From: Calendula officinalis
Lineage: Eukaryota > Streptophyta > Magnoliopsida > Asterales > Asteraceae
Direction: 5' to 3'
DNA: 64,000 bases
Assembly (NCBI GenBank): GCA_963853835.1
Contig: OY970835.1
Span: 9,973,501-10,037,500, forward strand
A program made the translations under genes and the position numbers. The notes beneath the pieces were generated by a model, which worked only from the letters and a program-made list of their open reading frames with translations, had not been told where the DNA came from and searched no databases. Positions 11,914 through 22,400 of this stretch are shown here, piece by piece (within the stretch, counting starts at the first letter, position 1; each line of letters opens with the position of its first letter).

Positions 11914-13308
11914 TCACAATTTCGGGACACGTGAGCTTTGTCTTCCCGCTTCTAGCCAACAAGATGGAGTTCTAAATTTTCTTTCATACAACGCCTCATA
12001 AGGCGGCATCTTAATGCTCGAGTGATAACTATTATTATACGAGAACTCGACTAACGGTAAATGTTCATCCCATTTACCACCGAAATCTAACACACACGAT
12101 CTCAACATATCTTCAAATGTTTGAATCGTTCTCTCACTTTGACCGTCGGTTTGCGGATGATAAGTTGTGCTCAACCGCAACTTTGTACCCAACTCTTCTT
12201 GTAACGATCTCCAAAATCTCGAGGTAAACATCGCATCTCTATCGGATACTATTGTTAACAGAACCTCGTGGAGTCGAACCACCTCATCAACATATAACTT
12301 AGCCAACCTCTCTAGTGGCAGAGATTCCCAAATGGCTAAAAATAATGCACTCTTGGTCAACCGGTCAACTATAACCCAAATGGCATCATGACCCCTGCTA
12401 GTCTTTGGCAATCCAACTATGAAATCCATAGTTATGTCTTCCCACTTCTCGGCCAGTACTTGCAATGATTGGGCTACCCCATACGGCACTTGATGCCCGG
12501 CTTTCACTTGCGCACATGTGGCACACTTTGAGTTGTACTTGGCTACTCTAGCCTTCATTCCGGGCCACCAATAAACCCGTTTCAAATCTTGATACGTCTT
12601 TTTACTTCCCGGGTGGATTGTATACTTTGATTTGTGCACATCATTCAACAACTCTTTTCGGGTACCCCCGAAATTGGGAACCCAAATTCGACCGCCTACG
12701 ATTTTCAACCCTTGCACATTTTCCACAAAATGTTGTTTCTTACCCAATCGTTCTTGTCTTAACTCATCTTTTCCCATAACCTCCCGTTGGGCATCCTTGA
12801 TTCTTTCGATAATATTTGAGACGACTTCAATACGCATCGATCTTCCCTTAATTGGCTTCTCATAGGCTTTTCGGCTCAAGGCATCGGCTACTACGTTAGC
12901 TTTCCCCGCATGGTACACAATCTCACAATCATAATCGTTGATCAACTCGATCCACCTCCTTTGTCGCATATTAAGGTCTTTTTGAGTAAACACATATTGT
13001 AAACTCTTATGATCCGTGTACAAAGTACACCGAGTATCATATAAATAATGCCTCCACAATTTCAGGGCAAACACAGTCGCCGCCAAATCTAAGTCGTGTG
13101 TAGTACACCTCGTTTCCGCATCCTTTAATTGTCGAGAAGCATACGCGATTACCTTACCCCTTTGCATCAACACACAACCGAGACCTTGATTTGAAGCATC
13201 ACTATAAACTACAAAATCTTCCATACCATCCGGTAACGTAAGAATCGGCGCGTTACACAACTTCTCTTTCAACAACCCAAACGCCTCATCTTGCTTCTTA
13301 TCCCACAC
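11914..13308 (-). pseudogene. Element B RNase H and integrase core
   Basis: One open frame of 464 residues. RNase H spans about residues 1-140 (YSDASNQGLGCVL, TDHKSLQYVFTQKDLNMRQR, ADALSR). The integrase zinc finger is at about 235-290 (HPGSKKTYQDLKRVYWWPG, CATCAQVK). The catalytic core has D (ITMDFIVGLPK), D (IVSDRDAMF) and E (SERTIQTFEDML), so the DDE triad is present. It is followed by the frame break that precedes 11812. The RT frame directly upstream ends at a stop near 13321. Confidence 0.88.
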
Positions 13309-13320
13309 AAACTTCTCACT

Positions 13321-14181
13321 TTACCTAGTTAACTTTGTGACTAGAACCGTGATTCTCGAAAAGTCTTGTATAAATCTCCGGTAATATCCGGCTAACCCCA
13401 GAAAACTTCTTACTTCGGTAGGAGTCCTCGGAGCTTCCCGGTTTGACATCGCTTCAATCTTCGAAGGATCAACTTTAATACCATAACGTGACACTACGTC
13501 ACCCAAGAATTGCACTTCCCGCAACCAAATCTCACACTTCGAGAATTTGGCATACAACTTTTCCCGTTTCAATACATCCAACACAAGTCTCAAATGGCCC
13601 TTGTGTTCTTCCTCGGTTTTTGAATAAATCAAAATCTCATCAATGAACACAATAAAATTTTTATCAAGAAACGGTTCACAAACCCGATTCATCACATCCA
13701 TAAAAATAGCCGGCGCATTCGTAAGACCAAACCGCATCACTAGGAACTCATAATGACCATACCGTGTACGAAAGGCCGTCTTCTCGGTGTCGCCTTCTTT
13801 CACACGAACTTGGTGATAACCCGACCTCAAATCTATCTTCGAGAAATAACTAGCACCTTGCAAATGATCAAACAAGTCATCGATTCTTGGCAATGGATAA
13901 CGGTTCTTAATAGTTAACTTATCCAGCTCACGGTAGTCGATACACATGCTCATCGAACCGTCTTTCTTCTTGACAAACAACACCGGGCCACCCCATGGTG
14001 ACGAACTTGGACGAATAAAACCTTTGTCTAACAGTTCTTGCAATTGAGTCATCAATTGCCGCATCTCGGTGGGAGCTAAACGATACGGAGCACGAGCAAT
14101 CGGGCAAGTCATCGGGAAATACTTCGGGAAAATCCCGAATAATTTTAACATCACCAACCGCTTTCTTTTCCTTTCGGCCAT
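13321..14181 (-). pseudogene. Element B reverse transcriptase, catalytic motif altered
   Basis: This is the RT domain: FVKKKDGSMSMCIDYRELDK, KIDLRSGYHQVRVKEGDTEK, FLVMRFGLTNAPAIF and SFLGLAGYYRRFIQ. The active-site box reads VFIDEILIYS, with Glu where the family has the second Asp (compare FSDD in A). That change should abolish polymerisation. Just upstream, the protease-RT linker lost about 19 codons and shifted frame (FPKYFPMTCPIARAPYRLAP). Confidence 0.88.
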
Positions 14182-14707
14182 CTAACACATATGCAATGAA
14201 CGATGCACAACCCTTCGATAAACATGTCCTCGCCTTAGTAGCGGTAATCACATTAGGCATGTGATGTCGTTTTCCCCCATATACATACACTTTCTCATTC
14301 TCGGGAGTCTTGACTGACACCATCTTCTTATCACACAATATCTTGGCTTGGTGCATGCCCAACCAATCCATACCGATAACTACATCAAAAGCTTTGATCC
14401 CCATGGGCAACAAATTAACCTTGAACTTTTTCCCATCTATTTCTAATTCACAATTCCTATAAACACACTCAACCATTGAGGTATTCCCATTTGCTACCTC
14501 TATCTCATAGATTTCATCTAACACTGATGGCACATTCAACTTACAACCAAACTCATGAGACACAAACGAATAAGTAGAACCCGAATCAAACAATATATGA
14601 GTTGATAAGGAGTTAATGAATAAAGTACCTGACACCACATCGTGCGCCTTATTCGCCTCCTCCCGGGTGAGTTGGAAGGATCGCCCCTTCACCTTAGCCG
14701 GCCCCAC
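14136..14707 (-). pseudogene. Element B aspartic protease
   Basis: It contains the retropepsin-like core: a flap-side strand, the active-site ILFDSGSTYSFVS and the second conserved block FDVVIGMDWLGMHQAKILCD. These are the typical RVP_2-type motifs of plant Ty3 elements. The end of this frame runs into the RT linker (IIRDFPEVFPDDLP), where a frameshift occurs. The protease module itself looks uninterrupted. Confidence 0.85.
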
Positions 14708-14714
14708 CTTCTTT

Positions 14715-15077
14715 TAAGCCGTAGAAACAAGTGATTCGGCTCCTTCTTTGGGCACACATTGCTATAGTGTCACTTCTCGTGGCACGAGAAACACTCCACC
14801 TCGGCCAATGTTTTGGACTTGCAATCCCGGGCCATATGTCCCGGTTTTCTGCAATTAAAGTAAGTCTTTGACTCCCCTCGGCATACGCCGGTATAATTCT
14901 TCTCGCACTTGTTGCAGGAGGCAACACTTCCTTGTTTAGAGACGCTCGATGTGAACTTCCCCTTCTTGAACATTCCCGAGCCACTCTCGGCTTTCCTTTT
15001 CTCACCCACATGGGCTCTCGACAATCCTTGCCACATTCACCTCTTCCACACCCTGGGCGGCGCTAATGGGAGTAGTC
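14715..15077 (-). pseudogene. Element B gag C-terminus with damaged zinc knuckle
   Basis: The minus-strand frame shows a Lys/Ser-rich linker and NCRKPGHMARDCKS, a nucleocapsid knuckle. The first Cys of its C-x2-C pair appears to be replaced (TYFNC). A second Cys-rich run follows (CFSCHEK). The upstream gag continues to about 15077 (AAQGVEEVNVARIVE) and then joins LTR sequence directly, so the gag N-terminus is gone. Confidence 0.75.
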
Positions 15078-15577
15078 TAAACATCAAGGAGTGAAGATTT
15101 ACCTTTAATCTTCCCTTATAAGTGAAATCTCCCAAGCTTTGATAAAGAGATCACCCAAAAACAACTCTTGCACTCAAAAAACGCCAAGGAGAGAAACTAG
15201 GTTTTTGAAATAGCATTTATGGCTGAAACATGTATTTAATACAGTGTTTGAAGAGTTCACGCCATGAACCCGGAGTTCGCGCCACGAACTTCCCGTGCGT
15301 GAACTTCTCGCGTCGCTAACTTGGTCGTAAACTCTGATCGTCCAAAACCCAAACTCACTGCCCGATGTTCACGAACGCGAACATAAGGTCGCGTCGCGAA
15401 CTTACCATGCAGCAGGGCTGCAGTTTTTATTGATTGTTTCGACCCGGTTTCGACCTTAACCATATCAAACGGTGTCCAAATGACACGAAACCAATATTCA
15501 CGTGTATCAAAACGATTTATCCATAATTATCATATTTTTACATAATTTATTTATTTACAAAAATTCGGGTCGTTACA
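15078..15577 (-). repeat. Truncated 5' LTR of element B
   Basis: It aligns with 10846-11347 of the 3' LTR. Only the first 500 bases of the LTR (element orientation) remain. The missing 1.18 kb includes the LTR end. The outer edge is intact (GTTACA next to GTGAT). Confidence 0.88.
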
Positions 15578-15582
15578 GTGAT

Positions 15583-16150
15583 AGATTGGAGGCATTTCAG
15601 TTATCACGGTACCTTAAGGTTAGTGGTAGATTGGAGGAATTCCAATTATCCAATACCTATGAGTCCCGGTAGATTGGAGGCATTCCAGTTACTGTGGAAA
15701 TGACGGTCTTGATAGATTGGAGGCATTCCAATTATCTTGATATTGGCCAATGAGGAAGGAAAGAAAGTGACCCATTATGAAATTAATGATATGATTTTAT
15801 TGTAATTAATATTATGTGACTAGTTGTTTATCGTGTCTAAAACTCATGTATCTCACGAGGCAATTTTGTCTCACGTACTATGTTTGTGTTTTTGCAATAT
15901 ACTCAGGTTCGGGATCGAAGATCTAGGAGGTCCGAATAGAAGAGGCCTTGTTGAGATTAACTCGGTGTTGATAGTTAGAGTCCTTATCCTATGCCTAAGA
16001 TATAATTTGTAACACCATTTTTGTATACTCTGATAATCTCAAACAAGAAACCTTTTGTTTTTGTAATGTCGGTATTTGACATTGATACATTATTTACAAT
16101 TTTGGAATGAAATATTATTTAAAAGATGTTTTAAAATTTGAGGTGTTACA
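15583..16150 (+). mobile_element. 3' LTR of gypsy element A, right part
   Basis: This continues the LTR left at 9667 and ends GAGGTGTTACA. Its first 170 bases hold four degenerate repeats of GATTGGAGGCATTCCA spaced about 45-60 bases apart (15582, 15630, 15671, 15716). The TCTCACGTACT / ACTCAGGTTCGGGATCGAAG block is shared with the other LTRs of the family. Confidence 0.85.
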
Positions 16151-17345
16151 CTTGACTCATGTGTGACAAAGTCCAAACCATTAGTTAGACACATAAACAA
16201 TTACTTTATGTAACCGTATAAACCACCATGATTTAGACACACTCATACACTAAATGTGACTAATATCAAATTAAATGATAACTGATTGCACATTTTTTTC
16301 ATTTGCATATTAGCCACATGAATATTTAAAAACGTGACTATAGAGAATATACTTGTCACATACAACCACCACAATCGTGGCCATTAACATCATTTAGATA
16401 CACATTTGTGATATGGTGTAGCTGTGACAAACCCATATGGTCACCTTATTGTCCTATAAATATGTGTGACCATAAACATTAGACACATAGAATAAGTTGT
16501 GTGACCATATATACCGGAAGTTTTCTACACTGGACTCATGTGTGACAAAGTCCAAACCATTAGTTAGACACATAAACAATTACTTTATGTGACCATATAA
16601 ATTATCATGATATAGACACACTCACACACTAAATGTGACTAATATCAAATTAAATGATAACCGATTGCACATTTTTTCATTAGCATATTAGCCACATTAA
16701 TATTTAAAAATGTGAGTATAGAGAATATACTAGTCACATATAATCACCAAAACCATGGCCATTAACATCATTTAGATACACATTTGTGATATTGTGTGGC
16801 TATTACAAACCCACATGGTCACATTATCGTCCTAAAAATATGCGTGACCATAAACATTAGACACAACGAAATAAGCTGTGTGACCATATATACCGGAGGT
16901 TTGCTACATTGGACTCATGTGTGACAAAGTCCAAACCATTAGTTAGACATATAAACAATTACTTTAAGTGACCCTATAAACTACAATGATTTAGACACAC
17001 TCTCACACAAAATGTGACTAATATCAAATTAAATGATATCCGATTGCACATTTTTTCATTTGAATATTAACCACATGATGTTTTAAAAACGTGACTATAA
17101 AGAATATACAGGTCACATATAATCACCAAAACCGTGGCCATTAACATCATTTAGATACACATTTATGATATTTTGTGGCTATTACAAACCAATATGGACA
17201 CATTATCGTCCTATAAATATGCGTGACCATAAACATTAGACACACAGAATAAGCTGTGTGACCATATATACCGGAGGTTTGCTACACTGGACTCATGTGC
17301 GATAAAGTCCAAACCACTAGTTAGACACATAAATAAATACTTCAT
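16151..17345. repeat. 379-bp tandem repeat, about 3.1 copies
   Basis: Units begin at GACTCATGTG at 16154, 16533, 16912 and 17290 (periods 379, 379, 378). The last unit is cut after about 55 bases. Each unit is itself rich in TGTGTGAC, TAGACACA and GTGGCCATTA words, so the block is built of shorter, older repeats. Differences between units are scattered, so the array is not recent. No ORF of note crosses it. Confidence 0.9.
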
Positions 17346-17688
17346 ATGACCATATATGCCATTTTGTCACACTGTGCATTTGAGTGACAAAGATTTGTCA
17401 CTTTTTATATTTATATCTTGACTAATGCTTCGAACTTACGCTATATTTGTCACACATTGCAATTCATGTGTGGCTAAATAAACGACGTAAACGTATCATA
17501 TACCTTAAGCCACATACATGTTCAAATATGTTGTAATACATTTCCGAATGGTCACACAATGATGGTTCATATGTGGCTAACTAATAACCTGAATTTTATT
17601 TTCTGACTTTTACTCACACAAATATTTCAATGTGTGAACGTTCCAATCGGAGCATGTGTGACGAAAGCCCAAATTTGGCCTAGTGGGT
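17346..17688 (-). mobile_element. Possible CACTA-type terminus with subterminal repeats
   Basis: The segment continues the GTGTGAC / TGTGGC vocabulary of the tandem array and stops at CCTAGTG. On the minus strand that reads CACTAGGCC followed by a Thr-free, CACA-rich subterminal zone. CACTA transposons start with CACTA and carry many short subterminal repeats, so the array plus this tip could be one CACTA end. The opposite terminus is not seen, since gypsy element A occupies the other side. Confidence 0.35.
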
Positions 17689-18690
17689 GAGCAGAAGATG
17701 CGATGGTGGTGGCGGAGTTATCTGCCTAATTCGTTGGTGGAGGCGGAATGAGCGGCATAGTGAGTTGGTAATGGAGGTGAATAACGTAGTGAGCGATAGC
17801 GGTAGTCGGCTAATTCTAATGCGAGTGAGTTGGTAGATGTGGTGGTTACTGGTTAGTGGCAAAGTATGGTAGAGGTTGTGAAAGAGATATTAGGGAATTA
17901 TCCAGTGTTCATATAGTATTACGAGGGTTCAAATAGTCAACCCCTTTATAGATTCTGGTTGAAGGGAGCAATTTTGACATTTTCATGATATCTTAATCTT
18001 TATCTTTACTATACATAATGCATTTGAGATCTTCTCAAATTAATAAAACTTAATTTTCAGTCAACAGACTTGTTATTTCATTATATATTTGTGTTTATAA
18101 AAAATATTCATCATGCATGAATTATACTTGTGATCTCTATATTATCAACACAATGTTCAAACCAATTAAGCTACTAGATCATATATTTATTACTTGATTA
18201 TAAGTATATTGATTTATCTCAAAGATATTAAAATTCTGAAAATGACCACCACCATCACTACCAGCCGCGACCATGACCATCATCCATCATCAGCCACCAT
18301 CACTACCACAACCATCCAACAATTGGTCACCGCAAATATAATTACAGAGTTGTGAAGTATCCACATCCACATTACGCGAGTAATCTTCAATATTTATTTA
18401 AGAATTCACTCAAAAGCAAGAAAAATCCAACGCTCTTTCTTCAATTTTTCATTACTTTGATCCATCTTGCAACATGATATATATTTAATAAAATTCAAAT
18501 AAAATGAGAACAAACAGAAGTGTTGCTAATTGGTCTTTTTTAACTCCAATTTCCAATCCAAACAAATCCTACCCTATATATGAGGCCTAAATTTGAAGAG
18601 GGTTTGACACCATGGCAATTCCAAGCATTCCTATTCGTCCATAATGCCACTTGGAATTCCCTGATTGGTCCTCGTCATTTGCACTAATAC
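17689..18690. other. Spacer without a recognised gene
   Basis: It holds a GGTGG-rich patch (17700-17850) that is open on the minus strand through composition only, an AT-rich stretch and an ACCACCATC-rich patch at 18241-18330. I see no protein family, RNA gene or element end. Confidence 0.5.
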
Positions 18691-18905
18691 AAATGAATCT
18701 GGTACAGCTTACGGTCTACATTCATATGCTCCATATGGCAAACGAATCTGGTACGGCTTACGGTCTACATTCATATTCTCCATATACGGCTTCCTACATA
18801 CAAAGAAACAAATAAATAACTATTTAAAATATCCTACATACAAGGAAACAAATAAATATTTAAATACGGCTTCCTACATACAAGGAAATAAATAAATAAC
18901 TATTC
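18691..18905. repeat. Two adjacent minisatellites
   Basis: A 49-bp unit starting GAATCTGGTAC occurs twice (18695 and 18744). A unit of about 45 bp containing CCTACATACAAGGAAACAAA occurs three times (near 18791, 18831 and 18871). The two arrays share the CGGCTTCC boundary word. Confidence 0.75.
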
Positions 18906-19139
18906 AGAAGTGATACACGACTCAATATAATTTTCATAAAACAGGCATTCTATGATTACGGCATAAAAAGCTGGATTGTGCAACGGAACCAGACTTCAGA
19001 TATTACGGATTACGGCATAAAAAGTTGGATTCTTCATTTAATAAAATGCCCGTGTAACATTTCTTCATTTACCGTTTTTTTTACAAAATCATCATCACAT
19101 ATAAAATTTTTGGACATTTTTCTACATACTAAAATTTAC

Positions 19140-19174
19140 AGCATACCCGCCCATCGGGCGAGTTTTGTAGCTAG
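19140..19174 (+). mobile_element. Helitron-like 3' terminus
   Basis: A GC-rich hairpin CGCCC-ATC-GGGCG (19148-19160) stands 10 bases before CTAG (19171-19174), which is followed by T. Helitrons end in a short hairpin about 10-12 bases before CTRR and insert between A and T. The 5' end (TC) was not located. A related structure in the opposite direction is at 52411-52440. Confidence 0.4.
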
Positions 19175-19446
19175 TTTATTTTATAAGAACCTTATTTTTC
19201 CTTTAATTAAATGTAAAAACGAATCATTGACCGTGGACTTGGTCAAAATGTCAAATCTTCTAGAAAGATGACGTTGATTTTTGTGTGAAATTCAAAATAT
19301 GTGGGCCTTTCGGGGTTGGAGGTCGTTATACGCGCAGCAGAATCAGTTCTTCTTGTATCGTTGACCAAATTTGATCTGTTGTCCTTCAAATCTGAATTTC
19401 CAAATCGATCATTATCATCATCATATTTTGGTTTGAGCTTCTTAAA
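19175..19446 (+). promoter_or_regulatory. Putative promoter and leader of the GST zeta gene
   Basis: A TATA-like TTTTATAAG is at 19178-19187. Downstream lie a TGACG half-site (19268-19272, the as-1 type core common in stress-induced GST promoters) and TTGACC (19363-19368, W-box core). These are word matches only. The leader would be about 230 bases. Confidence 0.3.
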
Positions 19447-22400
19447 ATGGTTTGTTTCTCTCTCTCTCTCTTTCACTTTTTCTTTTTATCTCTCTGATTT
19501 ACAAACCTATTCACATTCTGATTTGTAGACGAATAAGCTTCAACTGTATTCCTTTTTCATGAGCAGTTCCTCTTTTCGTGTTCGTATTGCTCTCAATTTG
19601 AAAGGTTTTGCTATTTAATTTGCCGTTTCTTCTTAAATTAAATAGTTCAATTTGTTTATGTTGTTGTTTGTGGTTTTGCAACAGGACTTGATTATGAATA
19701 CAAACCCATTAATCTCTTCAAAAATGAGCAGCATCGTCCTGGTAAACAACTTACTTTTTTCAATTTCACCAAGGTGTGTTGTTTGGGCGTATTAAAGAAG
19801 TTGAACCATATCAGTTAAATATATATAATTATTCAGTTAAATATATATAATTATTTAGTTATAAGAATGATTGGATATGTCGAAAACGAAGAAAAAAAAT
19901 GATGAACTATGTTATAAATTTATAATTATGTGTGTTTTCTATTTTTATTTTGTATAATTGTATAAACTATGAGATAAATAACAAATATATCAAATTTCTT
20001 ACTTAATACATGCTAAAAACACGAAAAACACGACAAAAATATAACATAAATTTCTAAATGTTACCAAAATCATAACTATCGTGTCAATTTCGTGTTAATC
20101 TCTGAACACGAACACGAACACGACACGATTTTGTGTCAATTTCGATTTCGTCCCAATTTCGTTTCGTTTCGTGTGTCGCGTCGTGCCCGGTTTTAACAGC
20201 CCTAGTTTTAACTAAGGGCAAAAGAGTATAACAATTTTTAGCGCATTCTAACAAAACCATATACTTCCTCTGATTTAAAATAAGTGCTACACTTTGGGTT
20301 TCACGGTTTTTGAGGCAAAAGATTATAATGAAGGTTAAATTAGATTAATTAAATGGTTAGTGGATAATGGGTCCCACACATTTTGATTAAAGTGAGGTTA
20401 ATGATGTTTAAAAGTAAAAAGTATGGATAAATGAGTCATTTCACTTTGTTAGAGCATCTCCAATGGTAGCTTTTTTAAAAGCATATTACTATTACAATAA
20501 GCTTTTGTATGACTTTTTACCATTGGAATGGTGAACTTTTTTAAAAGCTTATTGCAAATACTTTTTTTCTACTAAGCTTTTAATGAACTTTCAATATTTG
20601 TCATTTTTAGTCCCCTATGTCTAATAGTCTTTCATTTTAAACCTTAGATATATTGTACATCAATTCTTTATTATATTTTTAATTGTTAATAAATATATTA
20701 TATAATATTTAGTGTCAATTATTATAATATATTTGTATGAGATATTTTAAAAAATAATATATTTAGTAAGGAAGTTATAAAAAGTGTCAAATTATATAAG
20801 TGGTATTTATAAAATATTTAAGATAGATAAAGATAAATTAGAAATATTGTAATAGAAAAAACTTTTAGAAAGGTTAACCATTGGAGATGCTATTTATGTA
20901 AAGCTTTTTGGTGAGTAGATTGTTGATGTGTCAAAAGTAATAAGCTATTGTGAGGTTAACCATTGGGGATGCTCTTAAAGTAGATAGTTAGTGGGTGTGG
21001 GTCCTACTATTTTTTCCCAAATAAGGTAATTTGATGCAGGAGCATCCGATAAGGATGAATGATCATCCTTATTTTGAAGTTTATCTTCTCCCATATGTTT
21101 TAATATCATACATTTAAATTGGTTATTTGTTTCCTTTTATTTTTCCAAGTTATTAGGTGTTTTCTTTTCTTTAAAAGGAAGAGTATTTTCATTATTAGGA
21201 TTATTGAATAATTTATATTTTGAAATCAAGAAATCATACGGTGGTTGCTCTTTTTGCTTGAGTGATCTTCTATTCTTGAGTTTGTGGCCATTTGAGTATC
21301 GATCCGCATCATTTGGTATCAGAGCATAGTGGTATACAAATGGCCGGCCGTGGTAGACCTCCTCGTAACGCCGCTCGCAGAAACGCCGACCGAGGCAGCG
21401 ATGTTGAACAACGAGACCCACACGATGTTGAGATCGTACGCCTACAACAAAGGATTAGAGACCTCGAAATCCAAAACGAGATTCGTGATGAGGAAACTGA
21501 ATCGGACGAAGACGCTGGTGAAGAAGAAAATCCTTTTGGCGCACACCGCCAAAATATTTAGGGGAGGAACCATGATGATCCTTTGCGCAACTTCGGAATG
21601 AAACTAGAGATTCCGGAATTTGTGGGGAAGGCACATCCCGATGACTTTATCGACTGGTTGAGTACAGTCGAACGAATATTTGATCTGCGGGATATTCCCG
21701 AACATTTGAAGGTAAAACTTGTTGCTATTAAGGTGCGAAAATCAGCTTCACTATAGTGGGATCATGTGAAAAACCAACGGTTGAAAGACGGAAAATCAAA
21801 GATAGTCACGTGGCCAAAGATGAAGAAATTATTACAAGCCAAATTTCTTCCGGTTAATCATAGACAAGAGGCTTTTCTAGATTACCACAATTTGTCTCAA
21901 CGTTCTTCATCAGTTGAGGACTTTATCGCTGAATTTGATCGTCTACGCATGCGGTGCGCCGTGAACGAAGAGGAGGAACAAAAAATTGCTCGATTTTTGG
22001 GGGCAATTCGGTCTGATATTGCAGATGTTGTCCATCTTCAACAATACTGGACATGCGAGGACGTGTGTCGTTTAGCGCTTAAAGTGGAGAAGCAACAAAA
22101 AAATAGGGGTCGAACATCGGGCAGTCGCGTCTCGAACTCACCACGGCTCAACCCGACATCAAACACACACTCATCATCTTCCCAAAAGCTTGATGTCTCA
22201 GATAACGCTCCGGTAAAACCTACTAACTCACGAGTTTTACGTTGCTTTAAATGTAAAGGTTTAGGTCACTTAGCGAGGGAATGCCCAAACAAGCAGCTTG
22301 TCACTTTCGTGGAAGATGCAACACCTGTATATGACACCGATAATGATAGTGACGAGGTTGAGGAAACGGAAGAGATTGTATATGCCGACCATGGTGAGGC

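Larger units (their letters stand above)
9668..15577 (-). mobile_element. Tekay-like gypsy element B, inserted in the LTR of A
   Basis: On the plus strand the element opens with TGTAACACC and closes with TCGTTACA, flanked by GTGAT on both sides (9663-9667, 15578-15582). Read on the minus strand it has a truncated 5' LTR, a gag C-terminus, protease, RT, RNase H, integrase with chromodomain and a full 3' LTR. It belongs to the same family as the host element A. The 5' LTR end, primer site and gag N-terminus are deleted at about 15078. Confidence 0.92.

Noticed and set aside
18612..18662. Small hairpin AATTCCAAG/CTTGGAATT
   Set aside because: The arms are only nine bases and there is no second copy or flanking duplication.
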